Below, in pieces: positions 48,894-60,900 of a stretch of 64,000 nt of DNA. The DNA is taken from positions 2,456,160 to 2,520,159 of the forward strand of contig JANPWX010000480.1 of assembly GCA_024734555.1 (NCBI GenBank), written 5' to 3'. The notes below the pieces were generated by a model. The model made no database searches and was not told where the DNA came from. It saw only the letters and a list, made by a program, of their open reading frames with translations. This stretch comes from Trochalopteron elliotii. Lineage: Eukaryota; Chordata; Aves; Passeriformes; Leiothrichidae. The first letter of the stretch is position 1, and every line of letters starts with the position of its first letter. The position numbers and the translations under genes are program-made.

Positions 48894-51800
48894 CAATGGA
48901 ATCATTGTGAATAAAACACTTGGGAAAAGCTTTGGATTGCCAAAACCAAGATCCAGGCAGGGACTGAGTTAACTGCTAAGGAATCCCCTTATTCCTTTCT
49001 TACAACTAAACTACAGAAGGTAACAACTTCTGCCAAAAAGGTGGGGCCAGCTGGAACTTAACTATTGCTGCAAGGAGGAGCTGGGAACAGGCCATCAAAA
49101 ATAGGCCTCCCATTGTCACCCACTTCCATCTGCACGTGTGATTTATCTCACCACGTTGTGATCTCAGATTTTGTGGCCCCCAGCCTACACGTGCTGACTC
49201 TTCTCCTGCTCTAACTCTCCCTTCAAACTCCATCAGTCAGGAGGAGCTGGGAGCAGCACTGAGTTGTATTTACTAGCTCAGCAGCCAGCTCCTGTGGCTG
49301 CTCCTTGTGGGCTGACTTGAGGCTATATTTAGAGCATGAAATCCCTCTTACCTCCATAAATTCTTTCAGTGACTCATCACGGGGAAATTAGCAGCCCCTA
49401 CACCACCGTGAAAACAGAGAAAAGGATACTTTTGGGAGAACTGCCAACACCCTTTATCTCCAATGAGAGTTTTAATTGGCAGTAGCATTTGTGCTGGTTT
49501 TGATCCACACTCTTCTACACTCAGCACGGATATTTAAGCATGAGAAGGCGTAGAAATGGTACAGATGAGGCATGTGACCAGGAGAGCCATATGGGAAAGT
49601 GCTGAGCCCTTCTCTCTCTAGTATCAGCCTGCATTTATTTATTCCAGTGTCTCTGCTGCAACTCGAGGTTTACACAAACTCAGTGAAGATGGTGTTTGCA
49701 GTCAGGCAGGAGCACACAGTCAGGTGTGTTCGTAGGGTTCCAGCACTTGGGGTTTGTGGGAGGGGGCAGGAGGAAGGGTTTTCTGTCATTCCATTTTTGT
49801 GTGGTGGGAGTCTAACACGCAGCTCTGAGGGAAACTTGTCATGTTTAGTTATCTTCCTTGTGTTAAAAACAACTTCAACCACTTCATTAGTTACCATCCG
49901 TGGCTGATCAATTAAATCAGGAGTCAGCACTCCAAAAGGGCAAAATTAACTTCAGTAATATTCATCTTTCTGTATAAAGTCATATTAGGGAGATGATAAT
50001 TTTGTTGGAATGGGTGTCTCCTTTTGATGTCATTTTCCCTGGCTTGCTGTGGGACTCTCTGAACCTTCTGTGGTGGGTAACACCATCCAGTTTAATGCAG
50101 GGAGCATTAGAAACTTAGCACAGGATATGCCCAGAATCACCTCTATTTCTACCTAGCAGGGCTGAAAGAGAAGAAAAAGCTGCCTGACCACAAATAACTT
50201 GTATACAAAGGGCATGGGCACCAAGAACAAAATAGACATTGTAATTATTGCTTCCAGTGGCTCCTCATGCCTCACTGCTGAGCCAAGGCAGCTGCTAAAC
50301 ACCAACATCCCACCATGGAAACCAAGACAAGAACAGGAGCTGCTCCAGCAGTGCCAAACTCCAATACAGGAGCCCCCAGAGGGGCTGATATCAGGGAGAT
50401 AAGGCAGGAGCTGACAGTCCCAAGCACCACCACACAGTCCTGGCCAGCTCCTGAGGCAAACTGGGCTGGATGTGATCAGTTCATGGCATAAACCCCTGTC
50501 TCTGTGGCAGGGCAGTCCAGAACTGTGCACTCCAGGAGCTCTGTGCAGTTTGCAGCTGTTTCAGGCTTCCCCAGCTCAGCTGGCCTCAAGGGCAGCCCTA
50601 AGATGGTTGATTCTCCTTAAAATCTTAGCTTTCCCCTTCATGTGCTCAAATCTACCTGCAAGGGACTCACCAGATCCCATACAGCCACAGTAAAACTTCA
50701 GTGAGAGAAGCTTTAGTATTATTGAGTGTATAAATGCTGCTGAGATATCAGAGTTCACAGCACACTTCTCTCTTCCATCACTTCCAGCTATTTTGCACTG
50801 CACTAACAACTATAACAACCCATAATAGGGGAGCCACTCCTGTGGGCTGTGAGCCATGCCAGAAGCCTGGCTGAAACTATGGAAAGCAGTAGCTCAGGAG
50901 ACAATTCAGCCCCCAAAAATTACCTCACCAGCATCACTGATAATAATAAATGGATGCAGACAATTAGAGAATGGGAAAAAGCTCCGTGGAGCTGCTGAAG
51001 TGAGAACCCTACAGTGAGAAAGTCTCTCAAAACCAGCTGAGTTTGTGTTTGGGTTTTGCTTCCCAGCGTGCAGAAATTAGGAATGAAATACTGCTGTAAA
51101 TCTGGCTGTTAGAGGAGCTCCCCCAGCCCTTTACTCACATCAATCATCTGATTGCCTCCAGTGAGAGCATTTCCATGAGTGAGGGCTTTTGGCAGGAGAG
51201 AAGTTGGAAAGATGAAGCACTTGCATGTAATGACAGATTCATGGAATGATATGAATATTTATACACATTGGCATGGGAGCACTGAGCTTCCCCATACAAT
51301 TATTTATGCTGTGTGTTCAGACATGCCATTCATCTGGGCTGCTCTCAGCCCAGCAGGTTTGTGGCTCACAGGGGCAGCCAACACACACTCAACCATGCTT
51401 TGCTCTGCTCTGTACCAGCTCTGATTCCATCCCCAGCTCCTGCTGAGCAATGCCAAAGCAGGGAAAAGGCAGATTTGAGCCCAGCATTGTCACAGGGACC
51501 TCTACAAGGTTTACTGGTTGGGGTCTCCTCCCCACAGCTCTGCTTCCTCTTGCCTTTTGCATCAAGCCAGAGGGGTTCTCCTCCACACCTCTAAATGACT
51601 CATTAAGGCTGAGGTCCAGAGACAGAGCTTGACAGCTCTGGACTGTCTCTGCAGGTTTGTCCATGTGGCAAACACACCATTTTTTTTTGGTGCCAAAGCA
51701 GTATTTCCCAGAACATGGCACCAGCTGCAAAGGGGTGAGCAGACATGGGGTGCCAGCTTACTGCAGGAAAAGTGAGTATTTTGCTATTGTTGCTGCTCAT

Positions 51801-54764
51801 AATGAACTCTGGCAATCAGAATGAAGCTACCAAATGTATCATGAAACATCAGGATACAATTATTGCAGGGAAAAGCTACCAGACATCTCATGGGGTGAGG
51901 GGTATGAGCAGGCACAGCATGGAAGTGGTGCACATCTACCCAAGAAAACCAGCCTGGGAGAGGCCCTCACCATGGTGAGGGAAGAAAACTTACACATTGA
52001 CTGTATTGACTAAGATATTTTCCTGCCTGCAGGATTTTCCTCTGTAGAACAGAAATCAGCAGAGTAATACTCCTGAGCCTGTGGTGTGGGTGGCAGCCTG
52101 GAGACTCACATCCTGCCAGAGCTGAACTGTGAACTCCTGAGCCCAGAGTGCCAGGAAAACGTGCTCCCGGGGAGGATTGCTTTCTAGCAGCATTTTCCTC
52201 CTTTTTATTTAATAGACAAATGCAAAGAGCACTGCACTCCCAGACTGCCAGCAGCAATGGTGTGAGGGAGCCACAGCCTGCCCCTCTCATGTAACACCTT
52301 CCCAATTACTCCTGACATCCTAAACAATCAAAACTAATTACAGCCACGCTGTCACTTCTCCAGCAAGGAGTAAAATGATGATGAAAATGATGATGGGGGT
52401 AATAGAAACATTCATCCTATACACATCAGCAATCCCAGCTCACTCATGTGTCCTGAAGGCTTTAAGGTGGATGTGCTCTGAATCCAGAGAGGTTCAGAGC
52501 AGACTGGGGAATAGCTGTGTGAAGTGTTCTGGCCATAACCCCTCAAAGTTAATTAGAACATCAAGTGCCTCCAAACCAGTGGCCTGTAAATAAACATTTT
52601 TCATAGGTATTCTCATTCATGAGAATATAGAAGACAGATTACATCAGCAGAAAGGAGATATCTGCCATTCTTTCAGGTGGAAAAAGCCCAAGCTATCCCC
52701 CCCTCCAGTGCTAATTGCTCAAAAGTGGTTTGGGAGCACAAGATCCAGCAGCAGCAGCTCTGTTGTGGGACTCACCACCAGAAACTCCTTGTGTGGAGCC
52801 CACACTCAGCATCATCCAAGGAATCAACTGTAATGAGCAGAACATGTTTTCCTGCAGAGCACGATCTGAATGTGGCCACCATGGGCAGGCTGTGTCCAGG
52901 GGGCCAGTGATGTCCCAAAAACACAGTTTACCCCTGAATCTCACAGGACCTCATGGCCATAATAGACAAGAGAACACCCTGCAAACCTCACACACCACAA
53001 ACCATGCATGCCTAAAACCCAAACACAAGTTTCCATGAGCATTTGAGTGCCAGACTCCTCTGTGTGAAGTTCATTTAAGTCACACAGTTCAGACACACAG
53101 GGATTACCCCTTTTTCCCCAGTGCTACACATACCAGGCTCAGATGCTGAAGCAGGAGCAATTAGCAGTGTGCTCAGCAGTATCCTCTGCTGACAGACAAA
53201 ATGCCCCAGCACAAATGTAATTATGGGCACTGCACCTTTTGCTGAAACACAGGAGGAAAGCTGGTCTGTGTGCCCAGATAGGTCTCGCTCTGAAAACAGA
53301 ACATTTAACCAAGAAAGGTAAATAGACAAAGACTGAAAGCAGGATAAAGTCTATCAATAAAAGTTGTGCTGCATGGCAGAGTTTGGAATAGAGCCTGAGT
53401 GTCTCCTAAATCCATTGCCTTCTGATCCATACCAAAACTCAATTTATTGCCTTCCCCTCCCACAGGGGAGAAGATTTATGCAAGACTCAAGCAGTCAAAT
53501 CCAAAGATATTAAACATACAGAATGCCGCTTTACCTATCACAATGCAAATTATATCAGCCATAAGCCATAAAAGAGCTCATTTCAAACAACAGTAATTTA
53601 ACAGAGTTATTCCAAGGAGAACTAGTGGCTGTATTTGTTTTCTTTCTGATACTGCAATAGCAAACCATGCATGAAGTTTATTAAGCCATGCTAATGTCTT
53701 TCTGTTCCAGCACATTTTAGCCATATGGAGAATCTGGCTGATGCTTGAAACACAAAATTGTTATTTGGGGAGAAATATCCTGAAAAGCTTGGACTGCTCC
53801 AATTGTTAATTTCTTCGACGACGTGAATAATACATAACCAAAATGCCAGAGTGGATGTGGTACAACATGCTGGAATCCATCAAAGGAAGGCAATTTGGAG
53901 ACCCCAAGGAGAGACAGGCAGGAAAACATCTGAGTTCACATGAAACATTTGCCACAACCTGAAGGGCTGGTGCTCCCCCGGGAGAGCAGGGGACTGCACT
54001 GGATCCAGAGCATCCAGACACAGGAGCTGTGCCATGGAGAAATCCCTTCCAGGGCAGCCAGGTCTCCAGATTGAAGGCTGGAGATACTAAATCTGTGAGG
54101 AGAAATTGGGATCAGGTTCAAATCCCAAAGTCTGGCTTTAACTGTGACCTTGGGAGCAGCCCAGAAAGCAGCCTAGCTTATCCAGGGACACAAGCCCTGC
54201 CCAGGGTGGTGGGCACTGAGTGGGAGAGATTCAAAGGGTGATGCTGGAGTTACTGATGCCATTTCCATGAATCAAAAAATTCAAAGAGTTTACATGCAGA
54301 AACAAAAGCCTGGAAGAAGCCTTCTCAGCATAGAGAAGCCCCTAAAAGTTATGTATAAGTGATTTTTCAGGTGAAAAAACCTCTTTCAGGTGGTAAATAC
54401 TGAATCACATACAACTCACAAGGGAAATCTCAGCAAAGGTTGGGACTCTAAAGTTCATCACTATCAATTATCTTTGTTAAACTTTCCAGACCCTTTCAAC
54501 CATATAACAAATCAGTTAACAAGATTTGGATTTCGTAATCATTTGCATGCCATGCCTAATTATTTTTATATTAGATATATGATTTTCATTTTATTGAAAG
54601 ATGACACAACGTCAGTAAATTAATTCCAAGAAACATTTTACATTCCATAATTTTCTTTTGCTATCCTCAGAACATACTTTTTTTTTTTGTTCTGCTATTA
54701 TTCATGCCACCATTTGAAACAGTGGCTTTCAGTAAGGTTAGCCATAAAACAAATGCCAAGAGGT
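48894..54764. other. Single-copy non-coding DNA
   Basis: No gene or known repeat is seen. An ATG/GATGAT run lies at 52374-52397. Octamers occur at 53543-53550 and 54541-54548, the latter in an AT-rich stretch (54470-54620) with several TAAT motifs. Confidence 0.55.
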
Positions 54765-55083
54765 TACAAGAGAGCTGGAAAAAGACTTGGGACAAGATCA
54801 AGGAGTGACAGTACAGGGGAAAATGACTTCAAACTGACAGAGGGCAGACTCAGATTAGATATTTGGAAGAAAATCTTTCCTGTGAGGGTGTTGAGGCACT
54901 GGCACAGGTTGTCCAGAGAAGTTGTGGATGCCCCATTCCTGAAAGTGCTCCAGGTCAGTTTTGGGGAGGTTTGAGCAACGAGGTCTAGGGCAAAGGTGTC
55001 CCTGGCCAGGGCAACAGAGGGGTTGGAACAAGATGATCTTTGAGGTCCTTTCCAACCCAAGCCCTGCTGTGGCTCTATGACTT
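54765..55083 (+). mobile_element. CR1 LINE 3' end
   Basis: A 5'-truncated CR1 that starts near AAGAGAGCTGGAAAAAGACT and continues through CTTCAAACTGACAGAGGGCA, a GATATTTGGAAGAAAATCTT block and CACAGGTTGTCCAGAGAAGT. The 3' UTR reads AACAAGATGATCTTTGAGGT and the copy ends GGCTCTATGACTTTA. It contains only the ORF2 C-terminal part, interrupted, and the 3' UTR. It belongs to a different CR1 subfamily from the copies at 7673 and 22250. Confidence 0.9.
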
Positions 55084-56732
55084 TATGCAAGCTGAGCTGT
55101 GGTAACTGTGTGTGCTCCTCTTATTTAAAAAAAAAAAAAAAAAAAAGTAAAAGAAAATAAAAAGCTCTTCAGTCACTGTCTTGGGGAGAATTCCTCACAG
55201 AGTCATGCCAGGATGATACAGAAAAGCTATAGAAAAGCTACAAACTAATGCCACATCTCCTTCCTCCCACTCTGATACTTTTAGCTGCAAGACCATCTGG
55301 TAAGAGAGATATAAAGCAAATTTTAACTTGCACTCACAGCACAAGCATAGTTGAAAACTAGATTAACTATAGTCCATTTGAGTTCACAGGCAATGTGCCA
55401 ACCAGTAAATTAGATTGATCACCACTAATCTCCATCCCCATCACTGCTGGGCCCTGGTTGAGCCCAGGGATAGAACCAGTAGAGCCAAATGGGAGGAAAT
55501 TGAATCAGGGGTTTGATTGTATAACTTCGATAATTTTTAAGGAACAGACTGGCAGACCAGGCCACTCTCAGCTTCCAGCCCCTCATGGTGGAGAAGCTGC
55601 AGAGAATTAATTTGCAGAAAGTTTGTCCAGAATTTTGAACCGTGACTCAAAGATGATTTTAGCCTCATTAACCCAAGTCGACCAATTCCTTCCAAGTCCA
55701 ACCCTTAACTGCAAACATGCAGTGGAAGGGTACTACAAGGCATTCACATCATAAGTTCTGCTCCTTTTATTGTTTTAAAAGAGTTTAGTCCAAACAAACC
55801 CTCTCTGAGGCACAGGTCGTATGAACTCTGCAGGGAGAGATCCTGCAAATTCCAGGTAGTGAAGAAAGGTTCTGGATGTTTGTGATATTCAAATGCAGAG
55901 CTGGCTGAAATGCCAGTTATGTCCCCTGCAAAAGAAATGTCTGTGCTGTGAATTTCTATAAGAAAAACCAAGCCACTTCCTGGTGTTGAAATCCCTCATA
56001 GAAGAGCCAAGGGGAAAAAAAAAACCCCAAACAATAGAACAATGAAATATGTGACTGTTGATTCACATTAACCTCATGTTTGAATCACTGGGGCATGATC
56101 CCTCTCTGCTGAGCCCAGCTTGAGCATGAGGCAGCCTTTAACCACCCTCCTAAGCCATGTATCCCTGACCTCCCTGTGCAGCACATCAGCAAACACAGTG
56201 TCCTGATTTACTGAGTGATTCAGGGGTTAAGTATCACGGGTCAATGTAGTCTTCATTTACACACAGCTTTCTAGCATTAATATAATCTCAGAAATATTAT
56301 GTTGATTATTTCTACATCTCCCTGACCCTGAGCCATATCCTTATTTTTCATCTGCCTTCCCCCTTTGCTACTGCTCTGTTTCCTTCCTAAGTTTCCAACT
56401 AAATCCAAGCCATTGACGTAATTCAGGCATTTTGAGGGCAAAACAACACCCACCCTTGAGCCTGATCCAGAAGGTTTTAAAAACCATTCTGAGGTCAAGT
56501 CATTAGGATTTCTCAGCTGGCCAGAGAACCTCATGGAAGGAGCTCCCAGGTGCTGAACAGCTCCAAGGTTCAGAAGAGGATGAATGTTTGTTTCAGCAGT
56601 GTTTCTTAGACTACAGCAGCTTCTGCTGTGGTTCACTGAGGGCCTCAGCAGCTGCCAACACTGGTTGTTAAAGGAGATTTCTCAGTTCAGCAGACAAAAG
56701 TTGGATTTCACCTGTGCAGCACTTGTACACAT
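55084..56732. other. Single-copy non-coding DNA
   Basis: Apart from the A-rich tract at 55124-55165 nothing is recognised. Confidence 0.55.
55124..55165. repeat. Poly-A / A-rich tract
   Basis: About 21 A residues followed by AAAGAAAATAAAAAG, about 40 bp after the CR1 end. CR1 elements normally lack poly-A tails, so this is probably unrelated to the CR1. Confidence 0.8.
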
Positions 56733-56806
56733 GAGCAAAAATAAGATTGAGCTCACTACCTCAGTGGTATTAGCACTATGCTCTAACCAACTGAGCAAAT
56801 CTCAGG
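56733..56806 (-). pseudogene. tRNA-Ile(AAT)-like pseudogene or SINE head
   Basis: The minus strand reads as a degenerate tRNA-Ile. The D arm is intact: GCTC pairs with GAGC around AGTTGGTTA, and the A box reads TTGCTCAGTTGG with one change from consensus. The anticodon arm is complete, TAGTG and CACTG forming five pairs (one G.U) around the 7-nt loop CTAATAC, which carries anticodon AAT. The T arm (B box region) is changed to GAGCTCAATC and no longer pairs, and the acceptor stem does not pair. It is therefore not a working tRNA gene. It could be a tRNA pseudogene or the head of a tRNA-Ile-derived SINE, a type known in songbirds. I saw no CR1-like tail downstream to prove the SINE reading. Confidence 0.7.
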
Positions 56807-57898
56807 GTCATATTAAATGCCTCTCACTTCAAAAAAAACAACGTATGGATCACTATTAAAGACTTAAGCTCTCCATTTCCAGACAAATCTGTCCTTTACT
56901 TCATCTTGAGTGAAAGTAACACTACCCTCAAAACTCCCCATTTGACAATGCTGAGAGATTATCAGCAAGAAATCCATAATCTAAACTGATGCCAGAATTT
57001 AGACTGAAGTATTGATGGTTTCTACTTGTGTCTTCTAGTTTTGAATTTTCAGTATCTGCCTTCAGAAAGGTGCCAATATTAACAATATTCTACTTTGAAC
57101 ATTAGTCGAGCTGTTAAGGAAAGAAAGCCAGAGGTTTCTGCCAGGTGAAACACCAGAGAGCAAGAAAAGCAGAGTTAAGAGAGAATCAGAAAATTTGTAA
57201 TTGAACAGCACTTAGAAAATAACAGCATCCAACCCACAGTGTAACTACACACCCCCCACCTCTAGAAAGACATCACTACACAAAATTTTTAGTATCTTGG
57301 CTATTAGCAGGGCTACACGTGCAAAGCTGGTTATGAAACAATGATTTTAAAAAGCAACATTTCATATCTCCAGCATTACTTGCAAGTTTTCTAAACCTGC
57401 AACATTTTCTTTCAATAATCTCTGACAATCTTTGCTCCACTACCTCCAGTAACCAGACACAACAACAGCAGAAATATTAACCTTGAAAAATTGCAGGAAG
57501 TGCAAAGCTGGGTGTATATTTTGGCAATTTAACTGTGTTTTACCCAGTGCAGTTAAATAAGCTTTGTGATTTCCATCTGCTTTGTGTGACCGGCAGGCTG
57601 GACAGATGTTGGAACAGATCTTTTCTGCATCTGGTAAACGGATCCCCTGGTTCACCCAGTCACAAACCAAGATCTCCACCAAGGTGCTGGTACTGCTTTG
57701 GCAAAATTAGAGCGTTGACAATAGGTAGGCTGAGCTACTCAAAAATGATCTTGAGAAATGACAACTTTCAGAATTTCATATTATTGGAAACTGAGCCAAA
57801 GAATAATGGTCTTATCTGCAGTTCCATGGGAAAAGGACAGTTTCTCCTGTGTGTGTCTTAGGAACATCTTCCAGTTGCTTCTGCTGAGGCTTAAGCTA

Positions 57899-57934
57899 GC
57901 CAGCTCACACACACTGAGCATGCTGTGAGCTGGC
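57899..57934. repeat. Inverted repeat, 11-bp arms, 14-nt loop
   Basis: GCCAGCTCACA at 57899-57909 is the exact reverse complement of TGTGAGCTGGC at 57924-57934, separated by 14 bases. It could form a stem-loop in RNA or a cruciform in DNA. No associated element is recognised. Confidence 0.85.
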
Positions 57935-60900
57935 CAAGTTACAGCACATGGGCAGCTTGCCAGGCTCATTCAGAATAAAGCACTCAGTAAGTGCAGATTC
58001 AGACATTTCTATCTGCATCCCAGGGTGACTTGTCAGCTGGATTGCACTACCTCAGTGGGCTAAGAGGCTAGGGGAAAAATGTCTTGGGATAAAAGAGGCA
58101 CTAGGTGCAGCACTTGGGGAGTTAAAAGCACCTGGGACACAGCAGCCTATGGTCTTTGCACTCTCCCTGCCAGGTGATTTACCCAGTTATCTTCCAGAAA
58201 ATGCCACAGCCCTGGGGAGAGCTCACAGCAATCTGCAGCAGCCAAGTCATTTCTGTGAGGACATCCAGGCCTCCCATTACATGTTTGGGATGCAAAAGCA
58301 TTCAGCTCCCCATAAACCATGGCTGGGCTGGAGGCAGTGAGGAGGGACTTGTGGGCAAAGCAGGCAGAGCCCAGCCTGCCCTGCCTCTGACACAGCAGCA
58401 TCTCCTTCCATCAATCCTACAACTCTCCCTGCCCTGCCAACAGCTCCACTCATCCCTCTCTTGCTCAGGCCAGAGAGTGCAGCCCTGTGTCATGTGTGGG
58501 CACTCAGTCCCTACCCAGCCCCAAGACAGATGGCTCTGAAAGGATAAGATTGCTCTCACAATAGCTTTCACCTGAGTTTTCACTCTTACTTCAAATAGGT
58601 TTCTCACCTGTTGGTTTTAATGTGATATTAGTTGAGTAATATCAGGCTCACATCACACTGATAACTGCTGCCAAACGATGAGAAGCTTTTACTTCCCATT
58701 GTTGAAACTGGGAAAATATGGATGGGCACTTGGGAGTGCCCAGACAGCTCCCACTTCTCTGTGCTCACCTGTTTCAAAAACATAAGGAAGCATGCCTGCA
58801 CTGTCACCTTATTTCAGTCAATAAGAATCAGTCTTTACCAGTTATTACAGCTGATGTCACCAATCCTTTGGTGATCAGTGGCATAAATCCTGGTATATTT
58901 GTACTGCACTGATTTCCCTGGAGATGGTCTAAGCCACACAGGGCTTCCCTTAGGAGTGAATCAGCTCCCTAGGGGTCACAAAGATCACATTTGCAGTAGA
59001 TATTTTTTTCCTCCTTATCTTTGTATTCAGTATTCCACTCTCCTGCTGCTGGTGGGGCAGTTTGTCATGACCACAAACCACTGGGAAGGTCCTTACAGAG
59101 CAATCCATCTGCTCATGTATATTCCAGACCTCAGAGCCATTTGCTCTTCCTCCTGCTCCCCCAGTGCCTTTTCCCACCATGTCTTACCCCATGAAACTCA
59201 GTTGCAACATCATTGCCATGCTCTAAAGGAGCTGTTATTAAACACCCACCTACCTCTTCCTAAATCTCACTGCTGCATCTCAAGAGGCAAGATGTGGGTT
59301 CATGCTGGCTGACACCAGGTACTTCACATCTGCTTTTTCACAGCCCTGACAGTGTCTCTCTCAGGTAGCTCAGGTGGTGGGAAGAGCAGTGACTGCTAGG
59401 TCTGAGCTGCACAGCCAGACAGGCAGAGAGCTTCTCCTGCAGCTCCAGAATGGGTTCCACAGAGAGAGGATTGCAGATCACAGTGTCCCCAATACCTCCT
59501 GTGGTCTCACTCTACTCAGGTGACTGACCCCCACTTTGTCTTCTGAAACATCTGGTTTTCCACATGCCTCACTGCAGCTCATTTCATGCTCCAGACCTAA
59601 ACTCTAGAAACTGCAACTGGCACCAGCCCAGCCCTGCACCTGGCCTTCATTCCTCAGCTGAAAAACACAGATACTCCATTCACCCCACTGTAGCTCAGAC
59701 ATCAAAAAAAAAAAAATGGGAGCCATTATTTGCTTTCAGCAGATTGCCTCCTTATTGCCCTCTGAGTGTCATCCCTGGAAATGGATTGCACCAGTCTGCT
59801 TCCCTGGAGAGTCATGGAGCCTCTCTCAAGTGTTTTGTTGGCCAAAGCTCATCTGCCAGCAGATAAAACCAAGCCAGCTCTCAGCAAGAGCAGCTCTCGA
59901 AAGCTTGTTTACAAGAGTTTTAGTCTAAAAGTTTGACAAGAAGTACAAGTTCTAGTTAAAAAACCCCCAGATGTTTGTCTGAAATTGATTCTCAAGCTAC
60001 AGACAGCCGACCCAATTCAACCAGCACAATAAGGGTTCAGGAGGAAAGAAAGGGTGGTGGGTTTTTTTAAACCATAAGAAATTCCAAACACGAAAAATGG
60101 ATATTTCCTGGGTAATACTCTACCATTCCACTGAAAAAAACCAGAATTTGATCAAAATAAAAGGCAATGGCTTTCCTAGTAGCCTTTACCTCCCCAGACA
60201 AACAAGGATTAGAGTAGAATAAGGAAAAAACCCCACTGACTTAAGGGCAGTTCCAGCACTCAGCACCTTGCTGAGCACTGAAGCTGCACTCACAGACTGA
60301 TGGGTCTCAGGGGTGGCTAAAAGAGTAAGGCCATCAGAGAGAACACAGGCTTTTGGACAGCAGTAGGAGAATCTTCACAAGACATGGAGGAAAAAAAAAA
60401 GCATATAAATAGTAGCTATCATTAGCAGATGTATACAGACTGAAAGGGAATGCAAGGCACTGGTCATCATACCACAAACGTTGTTTTAGACAATTTTAAG
60501 ACACAATGCAAATATATCTTATTGCAGCAGCCCTCTTGTTAGAGGGCAGAAATGAGCTGAGACACAGACTTCTTGTTTATCACAGCACAAAAAGGATCCT
60601 GGTTTATTCCCCTTTACAGCTCAGCCATCCTGACACCAACCACTCACTGACTCTGGCTGCAGTGCAGCAGCTCCTGCTGCAGGTTTCCCTTACAGCCTCT
60701 GACTGCTGGTTAATTCCTGCTAAATTATGACTGCAGGCTTTTACCTGGCTAGACTCCCACTGCAGGTTCCAAGAACAGGCTCTAAGTGCACACCCAGACT
60801 GACCTGACAGCAGGGATTCTCTCTCCTCAGGATCCTTCCTCTTCATCATGCTCTCTGTCCCTCTTCCTCAAGGTTCCTCCTCCTTCATGAGCCTCCCACA

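Noticed and set aside
55124..55165. Poly-A tract as the tail of the preceding CR1
   Set aside because: CR1 copies end in short ATTCTATG-type repeats, not poly-A, and about 40 bp of other sequence lies between.
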